DNA of 64,000 nucleotides from positions 620,001 through 684,000 of the forward strand of contig JAKZZE010000018.1 of NCBI GenBank assembly GCA_024220505.1, in the 5' to 3' direction. Positions 10,452 through 22,127 of this stretch are shown here, one piece after another. The notes beneath the pieces are model-generated. The model saw only the letters and a list, made by a program, of their open reading frames with translations. It was not told the origin of the DNA and ran no database searches. Source of the DNA: Rhizopus arrhizus (Eukaryota > Mucoromycota > Mucoromycetes > Mucorales > Rhizopodaceae). Every line of letters starts with the position of its first letter. Positions within the stretch are counted from its first letter, which is position 1. A program made the position numbers and the translations under genes.

Positions 10452-13400
10452 ATGTCAACCAACCAAGGCTATTCCTCCATTCCTCAAAATGATGAGGAAG
10501 GAAGAGGATCTTCTTCTGACCCTCTGTTACCTGATCATAATAAGCCTTTATCAAGAACTGAAAGCTTTGATAAATTGAAACAATCAATCCGTAAAAACCT
10601 TGCTTATATTGTAGTCGCGCTTATCATTGCTGCTATTGTTGGTATTGTATTGTTTGCATCATTTTTGCCCGAATCGTCCTTACTACCTAAAGAAAGACAC
10701 CCTTTCACCGTCAAATCTGGTGTATCTGACTTTACTATGCAAGCCGGTAGAAACAAGTGTGAAGCTATAAAAAATAGACGCAGAGAAAAGAATGAGGCAA
10801 ATGTAAATCGTGTAAAGAACCCAAGAGCTGAGCCAGGCCAAAAACCAATCTTGTTGAAAAACGCTGTTGTTTGGGACGGTCAAGGTAACGTATTGGAAGA
10901 TGTTGATGTCTATGTTGAAGATGGTGTCATTCGTAAAGTTGAGAAAGGAATTAAGTTGAGCTCAAATAAGGATGTTAAAGTGATCGATGTTTCTGGTCAC
11001 GTCGTCAGTCCTGGTTTAGTAGATATGCATAGGTAACGGCTGCAAGAAGAAAAGAGCTTTACAAGATAATACGAAGAAAAACTAATATCATTTGTACAGT
11101 CATTTGGGTGTTTACTCATGGCCAGAGTTACGTGGAACGGATGACACAAATGAAGAGACCTCACCTTTGACCCCTTTCGTCCGTTCAATTGATGCATTTA
11201 ATCCTTCAGATAACGCAATTCGCATTGTGTCATCAGGTGGTGTAACAACCTCTTTAGTGTTACCTGGCTCTGGTAATCTAATGGGGGGTGAAGCTTATGC
11301 TTTCAAACTTCGTCCCGTTTCTACTCTTAGTAATGAAGATATGCTTGTACAAGCCAATATTGATCCTGAGACTGATACCAAATGGAGATGGATGAAGATG
11401 GCTTGCGGTGAGAACCCCAAGGTATTAAAAAAAAAAATAGGTTATACGTGAATATATTGCTAATATGCTTATTCATAATTGAAAGCGTGTCTATGGTAGC
11501 AGAAACCAAATGCCTTCTACACGTAAGTAGAACTCAAAAAAATTAAAACAATATTTTCAACTTTTTTTTTTGAAGGTCTCGGAGAAGCATACCTCTTCCG
11601 TAAGGAATTTGCTAGAGCACAAAAACTAATGTATGAGCAAGATGACTGGTGTACAGCTGCAGAAAACACTGGTTCTCGATTTGATACCCCTTTCCCAGAA
11701 GATTTAAGTCTCGAGTCCCTTGTCTCTTTATTAAGAGGAGAAGTTTTGTTAAACGTTCACTGTTACGAAACACACGATATCGAAGCCATGGTTCGTCACT
11801 CTTTGGAGTTCAACTTTACTATCAGCGCTTTTCACCATGCATTGGACGCTTATAGAATTCCCGGTATTCTCAAGCGTGCTCGTAACAATATTACAATTGC
11901 TACATTTGCTGATCACTGGGGATATAAAAAAGAGGCATTCCAAGGCATACCTCAAGCACCCAAGATTCTTCGTGACGCCGGTATTCCTGTAGCCTTAAAG
12001 AGTGATCATCCTGTTCTCAACTCCCAACATCTTGCCTTTGAAGCCGCCAAATCTACTCACTATGGCTTATCCCCTCAAGAAGCTTTTAAGACTGTCACCT
12101 CAGTCCCTGCTAATGCCATTGGTCTGGGTCATCGTGTCGGCTCGCTCAAGGTTGGTTATGATGCTGATCTCGTCATCTGGGACCGTGAGCCTCTTGAGTT
12201 GGGCGCAACTCCCCTACAAGTCTTCATTGATGGCGTGCCACAATTTGATGAGCGTCCAATTGAGCCTGTTGTTCAAAAGCAAACCGCTTCTACAAAGGCT
12301 ACAATTGAAGAGCATGGTCTTGAGAAAATGAATGGAGCCAAAAGCTTTATTTTGAGAAATGTTGGCTATTCTTTCTTGGGCCAAGAACCCGAAAAGGGTC
12401 CATTAGATGTTATCATCAAGGATGGTTCTCTTCTTTGCTCTGGTTTCGATTGCGCTAATGCTATTTCTACTGTTCAAGCCGAGGAAAATACTGCTGAATA
12501 CAATCTTGAAGGTGGCTATGTTCTCCCCGTAAGTTGCCTTTATAAAATGGTATTGTATTTTTTCTAAATTACTACTTTAAATGAAAGGGTCTTATTGGTG
12601 TTGGTTCTAGTCTTGGATTGATTGAAATTGCTGGTGAGGCTAGTACTGGAGATGGACGCGCTCGTGCTAGTAAATCTCATGATCCTAAAGATATTGTCCT
12701 TACAGTCGATGGTATCAAATTGAACACACGTCACCTTGAAGAAGCATATAAAGGAGGTGTCTTGACTGCCATTACTGCACCTATGTCAAATAATGTTGTT
12801 ATCGGTGTTTCTGCTGCCTTCAAGACTGGTGCTAACTCTGGTAAGTAAACACAACAAAACAAGCGAACTTGAGGCTCATGCTATTATTAGTTCTCAATGA
12901 GGGTACTGTTATCTCTCCTGCTGTTGCGCTTCATCTTCAAATTGGAGATAATGTCAAATCTGACAGTTTCCCTACTATCTCTAGCCAAATCAGTTTTATC
13001 AGACAGCTATTGACGGACAACTTAAAGGAAGACAATTATTATGGTCAGGCTGCACGTGGTGAAATTCCTACAGTCATTGCAGCTGATAACAAAGATGAAA
13101 TTGCTTCTTTAATTATCTTAAAGCGTGAGCATATTTCTAAAGCAAGATTTGTTATTTTGGGAGGAATAGAAGCACATTTGGTAGCACCTTATCTTGCTGA
13201 AGCTGATATCCCAGTCGTTCTTCGTCCTACTTTATGCACACCTTCCAAATTTGATTCAGCTCACTGTCTCACTGGAGCACCAATAACCAACGGAACTGCA
13301 GCCCATATTTTGCACAGTCATGGCGTCAAAATTGGTGTTGGTATCTCTGATAATGGTCTTGCACGTAATTTGGCTTGGGATGCAGGATGGTTATCTGCCA

Positions 13401-13606
13401 CTTCTCCCACACAAGATTTAGAAGGTGGAAATATCAGTGAGGTTCAAGCTATTCAATTTATAACTTCAAATATCCGTGATATCTATGGCTTAGGTTCAGT
13501 ATCCACAAGCTTGGCTTCAGACTTTATTGTTTACTCTGGTAGTCCATTCGACCTGCAAAGTCGTATCCTTTTTATTCACTCAAATAATGGTCTTAAAGTC
13601 TTATAA
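10452..13606 (+). CDS. Membrane-anchored tandem amidohydrolase-like protein
   Basis: Six exons: 10452-11032, 11100-11421, 11486-11522, 11576-12528, 12588-12840 and 12891-13606, giving 953 aa. Residues 1-49 are hydrophilic and about 50-71 form one membrane helix, so it looks like a type II membrane protein with a lumenal or extracellular enzyme part. The first domain (about 135-585) shows the metal-dependent hydrolase fold: a beta-sandwich start (ILLKNAVVWDG), an H-x-H at residues 193-195 (MHSHLG), NVHCYE, AFHHALD and a late SDHP Asp, then the closing GYDADLVIWD strand. After a linker a second domain (about 615-953) begins again with the same fold (FILRNVG) but has no H-x-H, so it is probably catalytically dead. 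This architecture occurs in a fungal family annotated as amidohydrolase; the substrate is unknown. A polypyrimidine tract lies just before the ATG region (10357-10378). Confidence 0.85.
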
Positions 13607-13717
13607 AAATTCATCCAATAAAGTTTTAACAAATAATCGCGTTGAATTCCCGTATATTTCTTGCCAATCTTTTTTATTTCTTTTTTTTTTTTTTGTACTT
13701 CTTTTTATACAATTAGA

Positions 13718-15039
13718 ATGCGCCCTTCTTTTAGCTGGCTGTTGCTTGCAGCCTTACTACTTGTCGCTATTGTTTGTGCTGCAAGAGATTATTATGATGT
13801 TTTAGATGTTCCCAGAGATGCACCAAAAGCGCAAATCAAGCGACACTACAAGAAACTTTCGAGAGTATACCACCCTGACAAGAATCCTGGCGATGACGAG
13901 GCAGAACAAAAGTTTATGGAGCTAGCCAATGGTATGTTTTCTTTAAAACCCTCTGAATTAAAATAGAGATTAAGTGACTAACTGTACATGCAGCTTATGA
14001 AGTATTAATGGACGATGAGAAGAGGGCTATTTATGATCGTTATGGAGAAGAAGGCCTGAAACAAAACCAAAATGGGGGTGGAGGAAATCCTTTCCATGAT
14101 CCTTTTGATATCTTTTCACACTTCTTTGGAGGCGGAGGCAGACATGCTAGACAGCAAGAAAACAGAGGGCCTGATGTTGTTATTCCTCTTGAAGTAACCT
14201 TTGAAGATTTATTTAATGGAGCAAATATTGAAGTGGACGTGTCGAAACAAGTATTGTGTGATCATTGTCACGGCAGCGGAGCGCGTCGTTCTGAAGATAT
14301 TCACACATGTACTGTCTGTGATGGACATGGTATGATTATCAAACGTGCTCAAGTAGGTCCTGGTATGTTTCAACAGTTTCAACAACAATGCAGCACTTGT
14401 GGAGGCAAAGGCAAGATCATTAAACATGCCTGTCCAGTTTGTGCTGGTAAAAAGGTTCGCAGAGGTAATGAAAACTACACTATTCGCGTTGAAAAGGGTA
14501 TGAAGGATGGACAGACTATTGTAAGTATAGGAAAAGAGATAAAAAGGGGGAATTAAATTATAATCGACTACTTCTAGATCCTTGAAGAAGAATCAGACGA
14601 ATATCCTGAAACTATTCCTGGAAATATTGTCTTTGTTATCAATGCCGCTCCCCATACAATCTTTGAAAGAAGAGGAGACAATTTATATACCACGAAGCAT
14701 ATCACATTGATTGAAGCACTTACAGGATTCAACAAATCAATAACGCATTTGGATCAATCAACCGTTGAACTTGTAAGAGATGGAATTACTCAATATGGCT
14801 TTGTGCAAACAATTAAAGGACAAGGAATGCCTTTGGAAGAAAATCATTCAAAGCATGGTGATTTATTTGTTGAATACCAAGTCATTTTCCCTACAGAAAT
14901 AGACCAGGAAACTGTTGAATGTAAGTTTCATGAAGAGTAAATGATAATGCAAACTAAACGAATACAATCATTAGATTTAATTAAAGGCACTAAATATCCA
15001 AACAACGATTCTCCAAGACTTATACACCAGGAGCTTTAG
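13718..15039 (+). CDS. SCJ1: ER-lumenal DnaJ/Hsp40 co-chaperone, Scj1/ERdj3 type
   Basis: Four exons: 13718-13931, 13994-14520, 14578-14920 and 14975-15039, giving 382 aa, close to yeast Scj1. Residues 1-21 form a signal peptide (a Leu/Ala run ending near CAA). The J domain follows with HPD at 52-54, the motif that stimulates the Hsp70 ATPase. Then comes a Gly/Phe-rich linker, and four Cys pairs of the zinc domain: [24 protein letters not shown] and a degenerate CPVCAGKK. The substrate-binding domain closes the protein. The last exon, found by following a GTAAGT donor, ends in HQEL, an HDEL-like ER retention signal; reading straight through the donor would lose it. Role: partner of BiP/Kar2 in folding and disposal of secretory proteins. 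Confidence 0.93.
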
Positions 15040-15611
15040 AACATCTCACAATCCTAATTTATTAGAAGAAAAATATGCAAGTATCGTATATATTTTATTT
15101 GCTTACTTTTTCTTTAAAATAAAATAAAAAAGTTTTGCTTTACGATGCTACAAGAATATTGTTTAAAAGCCTCTCTTACGAAACAACTATTTTTGTATCT
15201 TATCATAAGGTAGCATATTTGATCAAAACAACCCGAGTTTGTTATTTTGAAACAACAATCAGCAGTATTCTCTGATATTCAATGTCTTGTTGAAATCAAA
15301 CAAGAAATTTATGTTGCGTTATTTCCGTCATTAATTTAAAGTAGAGTTCTTTGAATTTATATGGTTGTCTATTGAAACAAAGGTTTGCGATAGTTGAATT
15401 TAGATGTTCTAAAATGCAAAGAAAAATCCAAATAAAAGTATTTGTGTAGCAATTAATAAAAAAAACAAACAAAAAAAGGCAATGCAAGTATAATGAAATC
15501 TTCCCCTTACCTATTTCTTTATTATCTATCAGTAAAGCAAAGAACAATGAAATTTGATATGTGAGAATATATAATCATGCTCATCTTTTTTTATTTCTTT
15601 TCTCTTAAATC
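15040..15611. other. Intergenic between DnaJ and carotenoid oxygenase genes
   Basis: AT-rich, with A/T homopolymers. No coding frame or RNA gene is convincing. It serves as 3' flank of the DnaJ gene and promoter region of the oxygenase gene; a T-rich tract (15585-15604) lies just before the latter's ATG. Confidence 0.5.
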
Positions 15612-17622
15612 ATGATTACATTAGCTGAAAACAACCCAAACAGAGAGAAAAATGAGGCAGCACCTTCTCCAGTAGGATTCAGAAATATCCCTGCTTTTGA
15701 AAAGCCGATCGAACTTGAAATCTATGGCAAAATCCCTTCTTGGGTCAATGGTGTTATGTATAGATCAGGTACTTGTAACTACTCAAAAACTAGATAATGT
15801 TTATTTATATTTCTTTTTTATTATTGCCTTTTGTGCTTAGGCGCTGGCCGTTATAACATACTTTTAGAAAATGGTGATACTTTTCATGTCGGGCATCCAT
15901 TTGATGGGCTTGCCATGCTTCATCGTTTTGAAATATCAGGAGAAGATCAAAGGATTCGCTACAACTCACGTCATACATCTCATGGCGTTGAAAGAAGAAT
16001 TGGCAAAAGAGATCCTACTCTATTAACCTTTGGTCCTGATCCATGCAAGACTATATTTGGTCGGATTCAATCTATATACCATCACATATCAAAATTCGGT
16101 TCGAATGCAGCCTTACAAGAAAACGATCCAGAATTCGATATGGTCAATGTCACAATTACTCCAAATTTTCCTCTTGGTGAAAAGCTAGAAGAAGAAACGG
16201 GAATCAAGCGTGGGGAGGCTGTGGTAGTCAAAAGGGATGCCAATACACTGCAAGTGGTCGATAAAGATACTTTGAGTGAGTACTATACTGCAGCGATTCA
16301 AATGCAAATTGTAACTAAGCATTGTTTACATAGAGCCGATAAAGATGTTTACTTATGGACATGTGAGTGAGCAATTGAATGGTCAACTTTGTGCTTCCCA
16401 TCACCAATATGATGAAGAAACGGATGAATATATTAATTTTATGGTTAAATTGGGTCCTATTCCTTCATTTCAAACATTTTCACTTGGTCCTTACTTGCCT
16501 TTACCTGCTGATGAAAAAGAAAATATGTCTAAACCTGATGTAAGACTTCATCAACCTATTTGGCGTCATCTTGGTGCTTGGAAAACTTTGGAAGCCTTAA
16601 AGCCGTCTTATATTCATTCGTTCAGTATGACCAAAAATTACATTATCATACCAAATTTTCCTTATTACTATTCATTTGGTGGACTATCAGCTATTTACTA
16701 TTCATGTGCGTATCAAACATTCTACTGGGACGAGACTCGTCATACTCTTTTTCATGTCATCGATCGGCATACAGGATATCATGTAGCTACTTATGAGGCT
16801 GATCCATGCTTTTCTTTCCATACTGCTAATGCTTGGGATGAAGATGTTGAGCTACCTGGTGGTCGCAAAGAAAGAGTGATCTTTATGGATTATTGTACAT
16901 ATGAAAACACAGATATCATTGATGCTAGTTTTGAATTGGGTAAGTCACCTACTGGAAAGCTTGACCTTGACCTTGTACAGCCTGCTTGCTTTATCAAGAA
17001 TACAGATGGTAAAAAGGAACGCAAGCTTTCTCCCTCGCAGTTTCGTCGATATAGACTTGGCCAAGTTCCAGTTTCTCAACCCGAAGCAGAGACATGGTCT
17101 TCATCTTGGTCAAATCTCAACATATCTTCCTTTACCAAATACAACAAGCGCCGAGTAGCATCTTATACAGTAATTGGCTATGATATTGAAATGCCTAGGT
17201 TTAATCCTAAACATAATTTGCGCAAATATCGTTATTGTTGGGGTCTTTGTGAATCACGTTTTGCACCTCCTTATGCTTCTGGTGGGGCTATTGTTAATGG
17301 TTTAATCAAACTTGATCTTGATCAGCCTTATTTGGGACCAAACACAGATGAAGCGAGTCCAGCAAAGATTTGGGATTATCCTGGCTGTTCTTGTGCTGAG
17401 CCTATTTTTGTGCCGAGTCCTGAGGGTATTGACGAAGATGACGGTGTCATCATGTCTATTGTAAATACGGTAGAAAAAGATGGATCAGAATCATGTTTTT
17501 TATTAATTCTGGAAGCAGCAAGTATGAAAGAAGTGGTAAGGACAACGCTAGGCAAGTTCAACGCTGTTACGTTGCATAGTAGCTTTACAGACAAATATGG
17601 TAAAGGCATTGCTGTCAATTAA
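15612..17622 (+). CDS. Carotenoid cleavage oxygenase
   Basis: Three exons, 15612-15768, 15841-16275 and 16334-17622, give 626 aa. The second intron was set where the frame must change; it yields the expected TLKPIKM...YGHV join. The four His ligands of the Fe(II) centre are visible: H220 (ASHHQYD), H292 (IHSFSMT), H360 (SFHTANAW) and H612 (TLHSSF). Acidic second-sphere residues and the GHPFDGLAMLHRF start blade of the seven-bladed propeller are also present. Family: RPE65/carotenoid oxygenase. In Mucorales such enzymes (CarS and AcaA in Phycomyces) cut beta-carotene and its C25 product to make precursors of trisporic acid, the mating pheromone. Which of the two steps this one performs cannot be told by eye. 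No signal peptide is seen, and no carotenoid gene lies next to it. Confidence 0.92.
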
Positions 17623-17866
17623 AGCATAAATTATCTATCAAATAAATATATCGTATCAACGTACCACAATTCAGTCAACTTGAAGCCATCTATTACTTTC
17701 TTATTTGCTATAATTATGTGTTACAAACAAAATTCTCAACTCTCGACATATTAATCATAGATTCAAAAAATATACGATCAAACCAATCTTTTTTTTTAAA
17801 GAGAGATTAGTTTTATTGCAATAAACAGACGGTCCATAAACAAAAGTTTGTAAAGAGCGATTCCAT

Positions 17867-18394
17867 TTAGAAAACAAGAGCAGCACCCTTGGTCTTCTTG
17901 TCACCACCCAATTCAAAGTGCTTACATCTCTTGAGAGCAATTTGCATCTTGTACTTACAGGCTTCATAAATAATAGTGAGCTTTACTTGTACAAGTCGAA
18001 TCTTTTTTAACTACATACCGGTACATTCAAGACGGAGAACAACCTTCTTGGTGGTCTTAGCCTTCTTGTGGAAAACGGGCTTGGTTTGACCACCATAACC
18101 GGATTGCTTACGGTCATAACGTCTCTTACCTTGAGCGAAGAGAGAAGCCTTACCAGCCTTGTATTGAGTAACCTTGTGAGGAGTGTGCTTTCTACACTTG
18201 ACGCCCTTACAGAAGGTGTTTCTGGTCTTGGGGATGTTGACCTACAAATTCATATTTAATTACACATTCGTCATTCAACACTGCAAATTTCATCCAAAAA
18301 ATAAAAAAAATTGATCTTTTTTTGTTTTTATAGTTGTTGATTGTTCTTTTTAATTGATGGATGGATGGATGCTGTGTATAGGATCATTTACCAT
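17867..18394 (-). CDS. RPL44: 60S ribosomal protein eL42 (L36a/L44)
   Basis: Three exons on the minus strand: 18392-18394 (the ATG codon alone), 18019-18241 and 17867-17961, giving 106 aa, the exact family length. The product begins [16 protein letters not shown] and ends [13 protein letters not shown]...GAALVF, which is diagnostic of eL42. Cys pairs CKGVKC and CTACKYKM, with a later C, form the zinc-binding fold. The methylated GGQ-like loop of the family is the [10 protein letters not shown] segment. An intron directly after the ATG is a common arrangement in ribosomal protein genes; here it is 150 bp, longer than the others nearby. The codon choice is strongly biased towards C-ending codons (AAG, ACC, TAC), as expected for a highly expressed gene. 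Confidence 0.96.
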
Positions 18395-18625
18395 TTTTCT
18401 TTAATTCACACAGAAAAGGAGAAAGTTTATCAAGGTATTCAGATTCTCTTTCATGGATACAATTTAAACGCCGACATTTAGGTCTTTCTATTGTTCAGAC
18501 AACGCCGGACACTTAAGCATAATGACCCCAATATCTTTGTCGCTCCATATAAAAAATCATGATGTTCAATATTTGCTCGTTTAGTATAAAAGCAATCTCT
18601 TTTTTTTATTATTTTACAAAAAAAA

Positions 18626-20697
18626 TTAGCTTTGGTTGTATATTTCTGGCTGTCTAGCCGCAAGTTCTTCATCAGTAGCCATAACAGCAGCGTCCCAATA
18701 ATGCTCCACATGCCACTTGCTTAACTCTTCCCTTGCCATTTTCTCACTCTCAAACATACGCCAAGTAAATTTCTTAAAAGCTTTGTTTTTTACTTGTCCC
18801 GTCCAGACCATATAACAACTATTCTCTTCACCTTCCTTAAGGCCGTAGCTATTTTTAGGCTCATCAACATCCATAGCCATTTCATCATTTTCGAGACTCT
18901 TTGGAGGAGGCAGGTCATTCCAATCGATACGTCTCAACATTAATTTTTTATATGCTTTGATACTTTTTGGTCCACCTTCTACAATTACAATATTACATTT
19001 GGGATTGATAATAACCATGCCTGTCAATTGATGTTGTTGTGCATTCATCTCAATCTTATATCTATGCTTTGGATGTGAACAAGATTTTATCCTAAAATCC
19101 GCGTTAGTTGAAGTACACAAGTATGTGTCTTTTTTTTTTTTTACTTACTTGAATACAGCAACCTCATTGCTTGTCTTTTGATCTTCCTTTAATTTATTCA
19201 TGATCTTCGCTCTCCTTTCCTCTGCGGTCAGCTTACGTTGTTCATTTGCTTTTTCATGCATTCTTTGTCGTTGTTGCATTTCTTTACGGACCCTTGCTTC
19301 AACCTTTGTAGGGTCTTGTATCGCTTCTTCCCCCAAGACACGCATCAAATTACTGATTTTAACTGCAAGCAATATTTTAATCTCTTTTTGCACGCTTATA
19401 ATATAAAATATGTACTATACCTTTTGGTGGATCTGGTTCAATTAAGCCGAGTCGAATCTTGTCTCGCTTTTCTTTCTGTGCTTCTGCTCTTGTTTGTCTC
19501 CTTAACTTTTTACGTTCTTTTGTAGTCAGCATAAGCGATTTGATGACTGGGGTTGCATTGACTTCACTTGGTGGTTTGATGGGTACTGGATGATGAACAT
19601 ATATTGTAACCAGTGATTCATAGTTATCAGAATTTATGTCTGAAATGTCCAAATCGTCATATGTTTTGTTTGCCATGAAAGGTGTATCCCACCATTCAAC
19701 CGCCGGAGGTGCATCTCTCTATCAAAATATTAATTGATGTGCACAATTTCACATGAACACATTTCATTCTTTTCTTTTTCATACCTTAATTGCCTTGTCA
19801 GACACATCAAATTCAGTTTGCATACCAGCTTTCTTCACGCTTTCCGTGATTTCTTGCTTTAGTCTTTCTAATTGTGCTTTTGCTCTTTCTTGATTTGCAA
19901 TATCAATATATTTACCGGGCTGTACAAACTTCAATGGACGAGCACGTCGGTCTTTGGGGGCAACCTTTACTTCCATTGAAGGATCAAAATAAGGGTTCTT
20001 ATTTGGATCCGTAAAATCCGAAGGGACTTCGTTAATATTGAGTAATGTTTTCTTTTGCGCTTTAGGTTGAGCTGTCGCTGCTGCTGCTGGAGGCGCTCGT
20101 TTATTTCTCTGCATGGCCTAATAAATAAAAAGAGAGAACTTTTTTAGTCAGTTTGGTGCTGAAACAAGATTGTATGAGCTCTTTTATTTGCCTTTGTATT
20201 TGGTGTTTCTCTCCTGGGTATGATGCCTTTGTCCAGCATTGCCTTCAAGTCGATCTGACCAGAATCATCCAAAGGCATAGATGGCGGCTTGAGTTCGGTT
20301 ACCCTTAAAGGACCACCGGGTGTCGTACGTGTCTTTACAAGAATTTTTAGTCTTTAGGTTTTTTTTAAAAAAAAAGAATTTATTTACCACATTATTATCT
20401 TTAGACAATCGATTCCTTGCTTCTGCAATTTTACGTTGAAGTTCAATCAAATTAAGACCAGTAGATGCAGTTTTGTTCGATGCTGTGGCTGGTGGAGGTA
20501 AGCTAGTATTGGTAGATGTAGCAGGTGCTCTTTGTGAATTGAGGAGTCCGCCTGATTTCTGTAATTTTGCTAATCTTTCTTGTACTTCTCGTTTTGCATC
20601 GTTCAATGTCTTCTGTTTATGAGAAGAAAATAAACAAAGCGCGTGAGTATTAGGTCTTCCTCTTATATAATCATAGTACCTGTTTACGATCAGACAT
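18626..20697 (-). CDS. PRP3: U4/U6 snRNP protein Prp3
   Basis: Seven exons on the minus strand: 20680-20697, 20388-20612, 20192-20332, 19785-20117, 19421-19718, 19149-19362 and 18626-19091, giving 564 aa with consistent phases. Exon 3 to exon 4 uses a GC-AG intron. The central PRP3 domain is plain: NPYFDP, KPLKF-like RPLKFVQPGKYIDIANQ, VEWWDTP, VYVHHPVPI-like IYVHHPVPI, and KVKISNLMRVLGEEAIQDPTK. The C-terminal DUF1115-type domain ends with WRMFESEKMAREEL...HYWDAA. The protein is a core part of the U4/U6 di-snRNP and is needed to form the U4/U6.U5 tri-snRNP before spliceosome activation; it acts in the nucleus. The N-terminal PWI domain of the human protein is not seen, as in many fungi. Confidence 0.95.
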
Positions 20698-20920
20698 TAT
20701 TGAAGCAAAATAAAAGGTAAGAAAAAAAGAAAAAAGGAAAGTATTGTTAAGTCACAAATCCGTTTATGAAGTACAAGTAAACAGATTTTTTTTATTTATG
20801 ATTTAAAAAGGCGAAAGGGACACGTAGTGTCTAAAATACATTGAAGTGCCCACGCTAGATCAATAAAATAAAAGGGAAGCTAAAAAACCTTTTAGGCATA
20901 AAGGTAATGTCTGTTAAGTA

Positions 20921-22127
20921 CAGTCCGGCTGATAAGTATTGTCGGTATTTCCAAGTTTTTATCGTTTCCAAAAAAAAATTAGTTCTCAAATTTTGAAATA
21001 TATTTGTCATTAACCAAAAAAATCATTGTAGTCATAGGCAAAAACATTGTCATTTATAGAAAGAGATATTGTCATAGTGACAATTGCCGGATAATCTTAA
21101 TTGACACTAAAATATATAGCTATATATGAACCATTCAAAGCTATTACATTTTTATTAATTGTTGAATCGGATGACTTTGATTTTAAGTAGGTGTCTTGAC
21201 TAGTTATTGTCTCCAATACTATATTGGAATCGGTAATATCTGTTAATATATCCTCCATCGGGTCATAAACTTTAGTTCCATTGTCATCGAAGATATTAAC
21301 ATTTCCGTCTCCATAGTATAAGGTAAATGTCATGATAAAATTAACTGAAAACAAAAGATAAAAGGGTCTCTTTAAGATCTGTGGCTGCAGAACCTAAGGT
21401 ACAATATAATAATTACGATGACAGTTTAAGGGAGAAATGTATCAACATCATGATTGAAAGTGGAAAACAAAGGGGGATTACAGCCAAAGCCGGTAGAGAA
21501 CTTGGAATAAATGAACGTTTTGCACAACGATGGTGGAGAGAGTATAAGGATAGTGAGAAGTATTCATACAAAAAGTCAGTTTTGAATAATGGCCGTGAAA
21601 AAAAAACATTAACAGAAGAACATGATCAACATATCCGTAAAACTGATTGATAAAGATCCACAGATATTTGCAGACAATATTGTGGATAGTTTGACCAAGA
21701 ACTTTGAAGATTTTAGCATCTCTAAGTCTCATCTTAATTATTTAAAAGACAAGTTGTGCTTAAACATAAAGAAGCCAACCTTTGAATCTGCTGACAGAAG
21801 TTCCCCTAAAAGCTTGCAAAGATAGATTCGACTGATTTATGGAATGGAAAAGCAGTAATTTGGACTTCACCAAAAACTGTATTTTTCATAGACGAAGCAG
21901 ATTTTAATGTCAACATGAGGTTTAATTGGGCTAGATCTGCAAGCGGGACTCGTGCAGTGGTAAAGATATCCAAAACCAGATCATCCTCGCACACCATTAT
22001 AGGAGCTATTCATTCGTCAACAATTCTGCATGTAGCTTTGAGAAAACCTCCCAAAAAAGAAAAATCCAAAGTAGTTCCAGCAAAAAAAAGGCTGTCTCAT
22101 GAAGGATTTGAACTTTTACAAATTTGA
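20921..22127 (+). mobile_element. Tc1/mariner-like element, copy 1, rearranged
   Basis: From 21355 the plus strand encodes the HTH start of a transposase (KINE-like SLREKCINIMIESGKQRGITAKAGRELGI, QRWWREYKD), then RKLIDKDPQIFADNIVDSLTKNF, then the first catalytic block FIDEADFNVNMRF-NWARSASGTRAVV. Single-base shifts break the frame near 21640 and 21820. The C-terminal DDE part is missing. The codons that should precede 21355 are present but lie on the opposite strand at 21163-21354 (reading leftwards: ITDSNIVLE...SQDTYLKSKSSDST). A TA followed by CAGTCCGGCTGATAAG at 20919-20936 looks like the left terminal repeat; no matching right end was found. The element is dead. Confidence 0.7.

Noticed and set aside
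12002..12331. Open frame within the amidohydrolase gene
   Set aside because: Shifted frame of the real exon 11576-12528; its sequence is not protein-like.
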